64,000 nt of DNA, taken from Apium graveolens (taxonomy: Eukaryota; Streptophyta; Magnoliopsida; Apiales; Apiaceae). Both the position numbers and the translations under genes were made by a program. Under the pieces are notes generated by a model. It was not told the origin of the DNA. It saw nothing but the letters and a program-made list of their open reading frames with translations, and did not search any database. Where the stretch lies: contig NC_133657.1 in the NCBI RefSeq assembly GCF_009905375.1, positions 48,143,231-48,207,230 on the forward strand, given 5' to 3'. The first letter of the stretch is position 1. Each line of letters begins with the position of its first letter. Shown here in pieces: positions 35,941-47,490 of this stretch.

Positions 35941-37006
35941 TGTTGTGAATATGTTGTGTACTTGATGATTACCTAAACAAAACATCTAAGTAGATTTTAC
36001 TTGGTGAAATAATGTAGCACTCGACGGATAAGAATTATAGTCCCGACGGATAACTCATTATAGTCCCGACGGATGATTAACTTATTATCCATCGAGTGAG
36101 TAGCTTATGTAATAATAAGTTTGTAGCACAGTGTTGTATGCACCTTTGTATAGAATCTGGAGTAGCATATAAGTCATGTTGACTTTAACTAGATATGCAG
36201 AACAGGTTGATTAACTGTACATAAGTAATGTCTTGTAATTCTATATAAGTGAAATGAAGTCAAGTGCCAAAATAGCTACCAACGGATGATTAACAAAGCT
36301 TCGACGGATGACCAAAATAGCTACCAACGGATGCTTAACAAAGCTTCGACGGATGATCAAATGACTATCAACGGATGTTTAACATAGCAGTCGACGGATG
36401 ATCAATTAAGTCATCGATGGATGATCTGAAAGTCGACAGATGATCATATCAAGATTCAAACATCCGTTGAACAGTGAAAGCTGACACACAGCCATTGAGT
36501 TGGATACAAGTACACTGTGGAAGCCCATTAACTGGGTAATAGAGGACGAAAAAGCAGCAAAGATCAAGACTGTTAGATTTTATATTTGTTCAGTTCTTTT
36601 GACTTTGTAATCTTGGTAATATATAAACCAAGAGAGTAGAAAATAGAAAAATAACTGAGATAGCTAAGAAACAACAACAGAGAAATCTTTGTAAGCACTA
36701 TCTTTAGCATTTCCTGTGTTCTTAGCAGTTCTAATTGTATAAGCAACTGTGAGCATTTCTGCACACAGAGTCCTCTCGATATATTAAATATATCTCTGGT
36801 GGAATTGTTTAAATCCACCAGAAAGTTTTTAAAGACTTTTTTTTAATTACTTATGTTTTGATTCATTCAAGTTTACATTCCGCATTGTGCTAATCAAAAC
36901 AAATATATCCATAATCGAGTTAAACATTTTTATTTCAAGAAAAAGGTTCAAGAATTCCATTCAACCCCCCTTATGTAATTCTTGCTATATTGTTAAGGGA
37001 CTAACA
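35941..37006 (+). repeat. 3' LTR of C
   Basis: 1066 bp, near-identical to 23772-24840. It holds motif groups at 36020-36095 and 36281-36473 and a hairpin at 36796-36821. The C6 tract sits about 40 nt before the end, as in the 5' copy. Confidence 0.96.
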
Positions 37007-37011
37007 ACAAC

Positions 37012-38125
37012 TCATTGTCATTCTTAATGACAAGGCCATATTACCTCTCAGGTTGGCAAGACACTCTCCCTGTTTTATGAATGGGCTGTTCCACAAAAGG
37101 TTGTTCAGTCAGAACAGGTGTTTCCACTTGATCCGTAGTAGTTTGTGCTTCTTGAACTTCATCAAGTTCAAATTTTGCTCCCACTATTTCCTTCAAGGAT
37201 AAACTCCTTTTCCAAGAAGGTAGCATGTCTGGAGACAAACACCCGATGATCGGTATAAAAGTAATACCCTAAAGTCTTTTTAGGATATCCCACAAAACTA
37301 CATTTTACGGATCGATATTCCAGCTTATCTGGGTCAACTTATTTGACATAAGCTGGACATCCTCAAATCTTAACGTGTTTAAGACTCGGTTTTCTTTCTT
37401 TCCATATCTCATACGGAGTTTGAGGAACAGATTTGGAAGGCACCTTATTCAGTAAATATGCTGAGGTTTCCAATGCATAACCCCATAGGAATACTGGAAG
37501 ATTTGCATAGCTCATCATGGACCGAACTATGTCTAACAAAGTTCGATTTCTCCTTTCAGATACCAATCTAGAGGAGTCCACTGGGAGACTATACCATCTA
37601 CTTTGAGATAATCTAGAAACACTCCATTAAAGTATTCACCACCTCGATCTGATCGAAAAGTTATAATACTATGTTTGGTTGTTTCTCCACTTCATACTTA
37701 TATTCTTTGAACTTTTCAAAGGCCTCAGACTTGTGTTTCATCAAACACATATCCGAATCCAGATCTATCATCTATGAAAGTAATGAAGTATGAAAATCCA
37801 CACATGGCTTGCTTAGACATTGGTCCACATACATCTGTGTGTACCATTTCTAGCAAATTTGCAGTCCTCTCTCCATGTCTACTAAATGGAGACTCCAGTG
37901 CCGCTATAAAGTGAGATTTTCATCATCCCTTTTCTTTTATTAGTTTGTTCAATCTGAAGTAAATTATGTCACATATATACAGACCATTATTTAAAGCGAC
38001 ACGTCCATAAAGAATATTATCTCTAAGAATAGAACATTCATTATTCTCAATAATAAATGAAAATCCAGCCAAGTCTAACATGGGAATAATATTCCTCACA
38101 ATCGAGGGAACAAAATAACAATTAT
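37012..38125 (-). pseudogene. pol: Integrase region of E pol, degraded
   Basis: Minus-strand remnants in order are a protease-to-integrase segment (38125-37930, ILYGRVALNNGLYICD), an integrase core start (NLLEMVHTDVCGPMS, FITFIDDRSGFGYV; 37880-37760) and RSDRGGEYF (near 37655). Then come [29 protein letters not shown] with [10 protein letters not shown] (37581-37363) and an integrase-RT linker (37238-37041). Several stops and frameshifts separate them, and the segment carrying the zinc-binding His/Cys residues appears shortened. C is inserted at the left end of this stretch. Confidence 0.85.
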
Positions 38126-39187
38126 TTAAAAAACAATAGTCTTGCCCGTAGGCATATGTAAATGAAATGATTCTACATCTTCAGCAGCAACTCTTGCTCC
38201 ATTTCCCATCAGTAGAATCACCTCCTCTTCTTTAAGAGTCCTACTTCTCCTTAGTCCCTGCAACGAATTGCAGATGTCAGAACCATAGGCGGTATCTAAT
38301 ACCCAAGTAGAAATTTGGCTTAATGACATATTCACTTCTATCAGGAACATACCTGAATCAGAAGTGGCAGTCTCACTACCCTTCTTCTTCTTCAATTCTG
38401 CAAGGTAAACCTTGCAGTTCCTCTTCCAGTGCCCCACCTTGTTACAGTGAAAGCAAACAACTTTGCTCTTGGGGTCTTCAGCTTTTGGTGGAACCGGCTT
38501 TTCTTCACCTACTTTCTTCTTCTTGGAAGGGTTCCTCTTCCTTTTCTTAGGATTGGAACCTTCACCAATTAGAAGAACAGAACTCTTCTTAGGGGGGAAA
38601 TTCGATTCCGTAGTCTTCAACATGTTGTGGAGTTCAGGCAGGCTGACATCCAACTTATTCATGTGAAAGTTCACAACAAACTTCGAGAACGAACTCGGAA
38701 GCGATTGCAAGACCAAGTCTTGGCTCAGCTCCCCATCCATGGCAAAACCAAGTTGTCCAAGACATTCAATCAAATTGATCATCTTAAGTACATGGTCATT
38801 CACAGATGATCCCTCAGACATCCTACAACCGAACAACTCCTTCGATATCTCATATCGAGCTGTCCTCCCTGCCACATCATACAACTCTTGTAGATGCATG
38901 AGGATAGTGTGAGCATCCATATGCTCATGTTACTTCTGTAGCTCAATGTTCATGGAAGCTAGCATGATGCATTGAGCAACATTTGCATCATCTATCCACC
39001 TACGATACACAACATGTTCATCATTATGCGCATCACTAGCAGGTTCAGTAGGCTTAGGTGAGTCAATCACGTATTTCAGCTTCTCAATCCTGAGAACAAC
39101 TCTCAAGTTTTGAAGCCAGTCAGCATAATTAGGACCAGTCAACTTGTGAGCATCCAGTATGCTCCTGAGTGATAGTGCAGAAGACAT
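38126..39187 (-). pseudogene. gag: gag-protease of E
   Basis: It starts at ATG 39187 (MSSALSLRSILDAHKLTGPNY) on the minus strand. A capsid domain of the UBN2 type follows, with one TAA at about 38930. A Lys-rich stretch and a CCHC knuckle CFHCNKVGHWKRNC (about 38460-38415) come next. The protease motif reads VLDTAYGSDIC (near 38300) where the family has D-T-G, so the active-site glycine is changed. An upstream GTG at 39220 keeps the frame open but is unlikely to be used. Confidence 0.88.
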
Positions 39188-39189
39188 AA

Positions 39190-41001
39190 TGTGTATTGTA
39201 AATCTGTAAATGATAAACACATAACAACACTTAGCAAATATTCGATTTCATTTTAAAACACTATATGAATCAGGTCTTTATTCATAAGTGGCTCCCACTA
39301 GTTTACCTAATTTATTCAACCCCCTACGTGAAAAATTAAGCATTCATAATGCTAGTGGGAATAGGGATCCTACATTCCATTATAGAACCCCGGTTGTGGC
39401 ACGAAATGCCATGTAATGTTCAATAGGCAGACAACTCTTGTCAATTACATCTAATGTTATTCCCTAATCAAACTTTAGCCTCTTGAATAATTGAGTCACG
39501 GCTGTGGAACGACAAACTCAATATTCTAAGTCAAGTCTAACCCAACATTCCGTACAATTGAATCAGTCCCCAAAGGCCCACGACTGTGGCACGTAACGAC
39601 CTTTAGATTCTTATTCAATGTACACATCTCTATGTAATAGACAAGTATTTCTTATTTCGAAATCAAAGCCCTCGGCTGTGGCACGAAACGACAATGATTT
39701 AAAAATAAGAACTACTTTCTATCATGTTGGAAGGCTATGACTGACACAAGCCCGTTGTGTCATTGGCCAATTACTACTTGATATTATTTAATTTTAGAGG
39801 GATTATATTACGTTACAATCATAATCATATTATAAAGAGATTCTTCCTTTTAAATTAAATATTTCAAATCAATAATCAGATAATTCCCAGATCGGGTGGA
39901 ACATTGTCAAGAGGCGTCACTTAATAACCCTTTCTTACAGATAGAAATCTGTTGTTGACAGAATCATCCTTTCTCTCATATCGAAAATTCATATTCAATT
40001 ACGTGTTTCATAAACACAAGAATTTCATGATTGCATTCATAATATTATTATTAAGGTTATGAAACAATTTCACTATACTAGGTTGTCTAACAAACGCCTT
40101 ATGTTCATTTAAGTTCACCTAAATCTATCATCGCATGATAAACTAAGCATATATCACATATATAAACATGAATAAACATCAAGGTAGACATGTTACATCA
40201 TCTAGCATATTAGTCTAAGCATTATACATCTCTATGTATCACATGAAACATTTAAAAGCAGTTAAAACAGTTAAAAACAGCTTTAAAACACTTTCGGAAA
40301 TATAAATAGTTCAAAACTTTTATATAAACTAAAATTTAATAACTCCATTAGATCCGTCTCAGAAAAACGAATCCAACGGTATATTGCACGCCTAAAACGG
40401 AGTTACGAAACTCCCAGAAAATCAATTTTAATGTGGACAGTCGGGCTGTAACGCATTACAGGAAGGCATTACAAGCCCTGTAACGCACAACCCTTTTAAC
40501 CAATTAAAAGGTGTAACGCATTCCGTGAATGCGCCACAGGGTGTAACGCATTCCCGGAATGCGCGACACCCCCCGCGCGCGCGTGCGCCACCCGCGCCTG
40601 ACATCTTCTGCCGTACCCGTTCTTTCCCTGTACCTTTTCCTTGCAACACAGACAACATCAGATGTACTCTTTACTGTAAACCTTTTACAGCAGCAATACA
40701 AACAAATATATATATATACATACTTACAATTTATATATATATGATTATTTAATTACGAATTTAATTGCAAGAACTTCAAAAATTCATAATAAAAAATCTA
40801 TACATCATAAAATTATGAAAAAAATACCCAGATGATCTACAACACTTGTAGAACCCAGATCAACATTCAAAATTATTCTAAGAAACGATTTCTCATCAGA
40901 AAAAATTAATCCATGATATAACTTGTAAAAATCATAATTAATTCATACAAGCACATAAAATTCTGAAATTTTTACCACAGATCTATATGCATACAACCTA
41001 A
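39190..41001 (-). other. 5' leader of E with two repeat sets
   Basis: About 1.8 kb with no credible coding region. Plus-strand text has four copies of a roughly 20-bp unit around GGCTGTGGCACGAAACGAC, at about 39391, 39497, 39581 and 39673 (82-108 bp apart). At 40447-40565, TGTAACGCATT recurs with small perfect hairpins GCATTC-nnn-GAATGC, next to a CpG-rich run near 40565-40605. These could be RNA structures in the genomic transcript's untranslated leader; function is inferred. Confidence 0.7.
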
Positions 41002-41013
41002 GCTCTGATACCA
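41002..41013 (-). other. Primer binding site of E
   Basis: The minus strand reads TGGTATCAGAGC directly inside the 5' LTR, the tRNA-iMet complement. Confidence 0.94.
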
Positions 41014-41014
41014 A

Positions 41015-42666
41015 TGTTGGATTTTAATCGCAGCGGAGGCATGGTAAAACACTTTTACACACATAAAATCTAAATAAAAGCATATAAATCATGGTAAAAT
41101 ATATGGATCGATTACTAACCTTTAATATGCGATCTAAGAGCAACGATCGGAGATCCTTAGCAGCTGCTCCTCAAACGTGAAGCACTCCACCGGTATCCAC
41201 CAAGAAAACGACGTTCAGGAGGAGGAGGAGGTGGAGAGAATTAGGTTTTATAAAATTTTGGGGTTCGAATAAAAACAGGGTTTATAATAGTATATTTATA
41301 GGCAAAATTTTCAGCTGAAATTTTCCCATAAATATTATTATTATTATCCCATTTATTATTCTCATTAATAATCAAAACACCTTTTAATTATTAATTCTTT
41401 TTTCTAAACACTTTAGAAATAATTCTCTCTCTTGATTTAATTTCCAAAAATTAAATCCTTAATTAATAATATTAAGAACTTTTCTTAAATAATTTATAAT
41501 CAATTAAATCTCATTTAATCAATTATTAAATTTGCCAATTAATTATTTATTTCATAAATAAATAATTATTAGCCATTATTAATTAATTCCTCCACCATTA
41601 AATCATTCTCTTTTTATGGTGTGACCCTGTAGGTTCAATATTATGCCGGTAGTAGAAATATATAATAATAAAACTATTTTATCATTATTTATATAAATTC
41701 TCTAATTTATTAAATATGATTAATTAATTAATCACATTTATTCTACATCGTGAGGGATACTTCTCAGCATATCGCGACTATCCGGATAATACGAATTCAC
41801 TGCTTAGAATACCAAGAACCTATTCAGTGAATAGTTACCGTACAATAAACTCCTTCTACCCTACAATGTCCCGATTAAATACAAGGCATGGATCTCGTGT
41901 CAAGCCTATCTAATTTAATCACTTGCTTACCATTTACTATGCTTAGTTCTATGCAAATTAGAAACTCCTTTCTAATTTCATTCACTTTGGCCAGAGATTC
42001 CTGAACTAGCATAAGTGGATCAGCCTTGAACATTCGCTTCCTTCACTGGAAGGGGTAGATCCTTTATTGATCATACACTATCTTCGTGTACAAATTCCTA
42101 TACCCAGTAGAGCCCTAATAATTGTCCCTGGAGACTAAGAACTAAACCAAAGCATAGTTCAGTGTACACAAGATGACTATGATGACCTCAAGTCTAAGGA
42201 TACTTGTACAACTATCACTATGTTAACAACTGCTGACACGTGAGTGAACTCCATCAGTTGTTCAGCTATGCGAGTCATGTTCAGTGAACTTATTCTATAA
42301 TAAGCACCTACATACTAGCTATAGTGTCACCACACAAATGTCTATGAGAACATACATCCTTCATAATGAAGCAAGCATAGCATGTACCAATCTTTGCGGA
42401 TTATTAATTACCAGTTAGTAATCCTATGACCAGGAACTATTTAAGTTTAGAGTTATCATCTTTTAGGTCTCACTATTATGATCTCATCATAATCCATAAA
42501 AGCTTTACTCTAAACTATGGTATATCTTATTTAAACACTTAAATAGATAGAGCCCGTAATAAAAACAAAACAAGTCTTTTATTAATATCAATGAAATCAA
42601 AACAGATTACATAAAAGTTATTCCTAAATCCTAATACATGATTGGATTTAGGACATATTCCTTTCA
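41015..42666 (-). repeat. 5' LTR of E
   Basis: 1652 bp, the counterpart of 21486-23138. It ends in CTTTCA followed by the duplication AGGGT and the resumed third ORF of A. Confidence 0.95.
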
Positions 42667-42671
42667 AGGGT

Positions 42672-45600
42672 GAACATAAAAGAAACCCTAAGAATAAGGT
42701 TGGAGAGGTGAGTGAATCCCAGGCTAGCCACACTGCAGTTACCCAACAAACTATAGTGATTAATAAGGAAATTAGCTCATTACTAGTTGCATCATCCCAA
42801 AAGGATGTAACTATTGAACAAAGCTCTCAGCCAAGAGCACAGTCCAAAAGGGTAAGGGACACAAGCTCACCCCAAACCTATGCTAGAAAGAAGAAATCTA
42901 AACACATTGGGGATACACAGGGTGCATACATAGTGCCTACTGCAGTCAAAGACTCAGTACATGCACCTTGTTAAAGTCAGGTTGAGGTGGCTCTTGTAAA
43001 TGTGGAGTCACAGCTAAAATCTTTAATAATTGAAGAACCTCACACACAAAACTCTCCCCGAAATTCTCTGGATGTGGATATGATTCACACATCAACTCCT
43101 GATTCCCCTTCTTTAACTCTGTTGGGGAAGCCAAAATTCAGTGCAAGTGAGCATCATCTTCTAAATGATCTTTTATTGGCTAACTTGCCTATTCTTTCAG
43201 GAACTATTGAGACTTCTGTGCCTAAATTATCATCAATCTCCACAGAGTCTATAATAGTTTCTACTCCATACTCTATCGTTTCTTCTATTCCGATGGATAT
43301 TGTTCATCTATCGGCTAGTTATTGTATCCCGACGGATGTGCCTAACAGCAGTCATCCGTCGGCTACTCTAACTACTACCCCGATGGATGTTCCTCATCCG
43401 TCGGTACTCACTACACAAACTGAATTTTCAACTCTTGTTATATGTGTAGATGAGCTAGTAGTAATACAATCACTTCTAGGATTGAGGGAAGGAAGTAAAC
43501 AGAGTGAGAGACTGAGTTGCTCTCAGGAAAATGGAGAGGAAATGAGAGAAACAATGCAGGCTATTTCTTCCATCCTGGAAAAAGTGAGTGATGTGAGTTC
43601 CACCTTAGTAGGTGAAGGTGAGGGTGGGAGGGTGGTGAGCCAAGGGGAGCCCTTGATGCAAAAAGAGAGATAAAATGAGAGAAAAGCAGGTACACAAGAG
43701 TGGGAAGATCCCATTGTAAGTGAGTTAATGGATGTCAATGAGGCTGAAAAGAAACAGTTAATTCAGCAAGAATATCAAGCTGTTTTAGACTCTATTTCTT
43801 ATGAAGCTGAGGCATTTACTCACCCTGTTTCAGCATATCAAGTTCTATCTGAACAGGATAATGTGGCTGCTGAGAAAATTCTAAATTTGGTGCATACTAC
43901 TGCTTCTATGCAAAAGGGCCAAGGATGCCATCACAGCCATGCCACCCAAGGCTGATGATGATGTTGATTATCCATCTAGTTGCTCTGAAGACTTCTTTGG
44001 GGATGAAGATGATGATGAAGAAGGGTTTATGGACATAGAGGGAGAAGCAGACCCTAGCTCCAGTTCCAACATTCCATCTTGGGTATTTTCTAAGGAATGT
44101 GATGAGCAGCATTTCAAGTCTACCCTCTTCCAAATCATTTAACAGACACAATTAGCTCCTCAATCCACCCCCAATTTCAACACCAAGAAGCTTCTCCAAG
44201 CTCATTTCAACTCTCTCCAACTGCACAAAATTCAATCTCTGCAAGACAATCTGGATGTGTCTGCACTTAAAACAGAAATAGCTCAAATCAGAGAGGATGT
44301 GTCTGACAGATTGGATGCCAAGTTTCCCAACACAACCATGCTTGACATATTGAGACAACTCAGGAAAAATACTGATCTAACCATGAAGGTAGACTCCCTG
44401 GACACAAGTCTCAAAGAACTGGAAGGATCTCTAACTGCCATCCATCTACCTCAAGCTCAACACACTCAACTACTGCAAAAACTGGTTGCTGCACAACTCC
44501 CTACCTCTACTCAACTTGATGCTAACAAAAAGGGGGAGAAAGAAGATTCAATTGTCCCAGTTAGTCAAGGAGGGTCAACAAGTGAGGGGGAGCAAGTGTT
44601 AAACATTCTTGTCAGCAAAGTAATTGTGCCAGCAATTACCTTCACAAAGTCACCAGTCTTGGATAGCATTGACCTAATCCAATTAACAGCTGCTAAGTTC
44701 AAGTCAAGTGAATATCTTAAACAAATTGATGTAGTGGCTGTTGAACAAGTACTAGATGCACAGTAGCAGAAGCTTGGTGAAAACATCAAGGAAAAAATTG
44801 GACAAATAGAAAAACCAAACAAGATCTTTCATCACTCATCTCAAGTCAAGCAAATCTCAGTGAATGAAATGAGTCTGGGCAATATGGAAAAGGGCCAACC
44901 TTCATGCAAAAAGACTCCAAAAGCCAATTTGCTTTTGAAGCCCAAAAGAAACTCTCCAAAGTCAACTGACAAAAATCCCTTGGATCACATGTTTGAAACT
45001 CCAAGGCCAGATGAAAAGAAGCTGTTGGCAAGGTCCATTGCATTCTTCAAAGATCCAACTGACTCAGTGTTAAAGAGAAGAATTGCTAAGATCTACAGGA
45101 ATGGGAAAGAAATATGTGTGGTGGCGGGACACCCTCAGTTTGCAGAAGCCAAGAAGGAAGAAAAGGAGAGAATTAAACAGGAAAAGAAGCAAGCTGCTTT
45201 AGATGCTACAAAACTCAAATAAAAGAACAAGCAAGCTGCTATATTAGCCAAACTCCAAGCTGTGAAAACTCCAACTGACATTTCTGAGAAACAACCTGTA
45301 GTAGCTGAAGATCAAGATCAGAAAATGCACAAGGAACCTCAACAGAAAAGAAAGTTCAGATACAAGATTCTTCCCAAAAGAATGTTGGATTTTGATGATG
45401 ACAAGACGGAAGACTACATTCCCAAAGAGTCTACTACTACAACTCAAACATCCAAACCCTCAATGGTGCATGAGCAATTTAAGGTGGATCCTACAAAGAA
45501 TTTTTATGGTGAGCCTATAGTTCCCAAGGATGAGCCAATAGACTGGGAAAGTCTACCAATTCCTGAACTTAATTTACCAATCTTCAACAAGCTAAAGAAG

Positions 45601-46251
45601 ACAAAGACTAGAGCAATCAAGAAAGTGAAGCCTGTGAGAGTCAAGACCAAAACCTTAACCAAAACTCAATCAACTATCAACAAGGGAGACCTTCTATATA
45701 TCGGCACCATCAAGGAATTTTCATATATAAATCTCTACATTGATGAGCTAGAAGAAGTGAGAGAAATTGATGCTCATATAAATCTTCCTGAAAGACTAGT
45801 GTTCAAATACAAGGCTGGGAAAGAGTTTACATGGCCCCTTTACAAAATTCTTCTAGAGAGCTGTTCTGTTCAGATAAAGATCTTCTCATCCTTCAAGAAA
45901 GATTTTGGATTCAATGTGACTGCAAAGAGAATGTTCTTAAAGAAGATAGAAGAACTAAGGAGTAGTAAAGCCTCAGATGCACTCCCAAAGACTTTTTCAA
46001 TTCCCTTCACATGAAATAGAGTGCACTTGAGGCCTTACTGGCTGATGGAATTCAAAGATGATAAGGGTGTTAGGATATTCTTTAGATTGGAGGACCAATT
46101 GAGCATCTCAAGCAATGAGAATCTATTGGAAATACAAGAAAATCTTGATCTAACAAATTCTGAAGAGCTTGAATTTCATGGACAACTCCAAAATCAAATA
46201 GAAGAAAACAACAGGAAGCTTGGGAAGAAATCAAGACAATCAAGGAGATAG
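42672..46251 (+). pseudogene. Third ORF of A, 3' part
   Basis: It resumes A's accessory ORF after E. Matches to C run to the end: KRVRDTSS, the CGACGGAT/CGATGGAT cluster (43290-43405), SLLGLREGS, the coiled-coil region (44250-44500), GKEICVVAGHPQF (about 45107), and the C-terminal domain with LPERLVFKYKAG and RPYWLMEF (45690-46245). The frame changes by one base near 43915, where an extra G is likely. Stops lie at about 42972, 43671, 44141, 44764, 45220 and 46012. The middle portion (43940-44250) diverges from B and C. Non-functional. Confidence 0.88.
43290..43405 (+). repeat. CGACGGAT motif cluster in A third ORF
   Basis: CCGATGGATAT, CATCTATCGGC, CCGACGGATGT, CATCCGTCGGC, CCGATGGATGT and CATCCGTCGGT alternate forward and reverse, in the same place as in B and C. 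Confidence 0.9.
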
Positions 46252-46456
46252 AACAAATTTGCTCAGACTAGAGGAGCACCTTGAAAATGATTGTGAGAAC
46301 TCTTTGTACACTTTACTTTGTTCAATTTTCAAATAAACTGTAGCACTTACTAGTTTAATCTACCATAATTCAATCTGTACATTTAGGGTGTTTTGTTATC
46401 ATCAAGTTTCTCTTAATTTATGGCTACAATTCTAGTAGACATAAATTGGGGGAGAT

Positions 46457-47490
46457 TGTTAGGAATATGTTGTGAACTTGATGATATGTTGAACAAAAAA
46501 CCTTAGTAGATTTAACCTAGTGATTTTGTACTCTCGACGGATGTTCTATAATAATCCCGACGGATGATCTTTATAGTCCCGACGGATGACCTATGAACAT
46601 CCATCGAAAGTGTATCTTATGTAATAATAAGTCTTGTAGCACATATCTGTAAACAACAATGAATTAGTTCAGTAGATTCTGTAGGATTTTTTAAGTCATG
46701 TTGACTACTAGTTTGATATACAGAATAGGGTGACTAATTGTAAATATAAGATGTCTTGTAATTCTTTATAAGTGAAATAGAGTCAAGTGGCAAAAAAGGC
46801 TCCCAATGGATGGTCTACAAAGACTCCCGATGGATGATCAACAAAGGCTCCCGACGGATGACCAATATAGTCCCGACGGATGAACTAATTCAAATAGCTG
46901 TTGATAGTGACAACACAGTCACATACATCGGGTGTTTGAAAAAGGAATGTGGCATCCTAATTGCATGATTTAGAGAACAAGAAGCATTACCATTTCCATG
47001 CAAATATGAAGATATTTAAAGATGCTGGACAGTGTAATGAAGCAGCATGAAAGAAGACTAGAAACAATTTTGTTTGGCTTGTTTGTATTTTTATCATGTA
47101 AATTGGTGTTATATAAACCAAGTGTAGCAAGTAGAATAAAGAACTGAAATAGATATAATCGTTTTAAGAGAGATATAAAAAGTTGTATCCATTAAGCATC
47201 TCTCTGTAATTCTGTTAGTTAACTTGTAAGCAGCTGTGTGCTATTCAAGCATCACAGAGTTCTCATCTTTATATATATCACTGGTGGATAAGTTTAAATC
47301 CACCAGAAAGTTTTTAAAGCCTCGTGTTTTATTTCTTTGTGTTTTGATTTCTATTTTTCTTTTATTCCACACTTCTTGCAAAATCATACACAATTATATA
47401 TTAAGAACATTCTTAAAATCAAGAAAAGAAGCCAGAATTATATTCAACCCCCCAATCTGTAATTCTTTTTGCATTGTTTGGGGAATAACA
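46457..47490 (+). repeat. 3' LTR of A
   Basis: 1034 bp, TGTTAGG...AATAACA. Motif copies at 46535, 46558 and 46580 (22-23 bp apart) and at 46804, 46828, 46852 and 46874 (22-24 bp apart) lie upstream of TATATAAA (47110-47117). A hairpin with stem CTGGTGGA/TCCACCAG is at 47281-47306 and the C6 tract is near 47450. Confidence 0.95.

Larger units (their letters stand above)
23772..37006 (+). mobile_element. Copia element C (SIRE/Maximus-like), best-preserved copy
   Basis: A 13.2-kb plus-strand element inserted in E's RT, with duplication ACAAC at 23767-23771 and 37007-37011. Its LTRs, 23772-24840 and 35941-37006, differ at roughly 25 sites by hand count over about 1.07 kb, so it is the youngest of the nest. 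The order is PBS, gag, pol, spacer, third ORF of 1521 codons, PPT. It carries a few nonsense codons (25436, 28932, 29607, 34828) and one frameshift near 28340, so it is recently inactivated or was copied with helper proteins. Confidence 0.95.
21486..42666 (-). mobile_element. Copia element E (long-LTR family), carries C
   Basis: Minus-strand element with two 1.65-kb LTRs (41015-42666, 5'; 21486-23138, 3'). The duplication AGGGT lies at 21481-21485 and 42667-42671, and removing the element restores A's third ORF. The internal order on the minus strand is PBS, a 1.8-kb leader, gag-protease, degraded integrase, then RT with copia C inserted, a remnant of RNase H, and the PPT. The gag start (MSSALSLRS) and long LTRs resemble the Angela group of copia elements; that placement is tentative. 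With the RT active site and most of RNase H deleted, it could only have moved with helper proteins. Confidence 0.92.
1..47490 (+). mobile_element. Copia element A (SIRE/Maximus-like), nested host of B and E
   Basis: Plus-strand LTR retrotransposon reading LTR end, PBS, gag, pol, third ORF, polypurine tract, LTR. Its 5' LTR is cut by the window start. The element's own sequence is 1-1989, 16033-21485 and 42672-47490; the rest is two later insertions, B in gag and E in the third ORF. Both junctions rejoin A exactly when the inserts and their 5-bp duplications are removed. Its two LTR ends differ at roughly 14 places over 176 nt by hand count, more than the LTR pair of C, so A is older. It lies within the integrase region of a still older copia element, D. 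All coding parts are broken. Confidence 0.93.

Noticed and set aside
36573..36818. Minus-strand ORF in the C LTR
   Set aside because: It lies inside the LTR, recurs only as the other LTR copy (24405-24794) and has no recognisable domain.
40428..40752. Small ORFs in the GC-rich part of E's leader
   Set aside because: Overlapping ORFs on both strands with low-complexity composition and no match to gag or pol; better explained by the GC-rich repeats.
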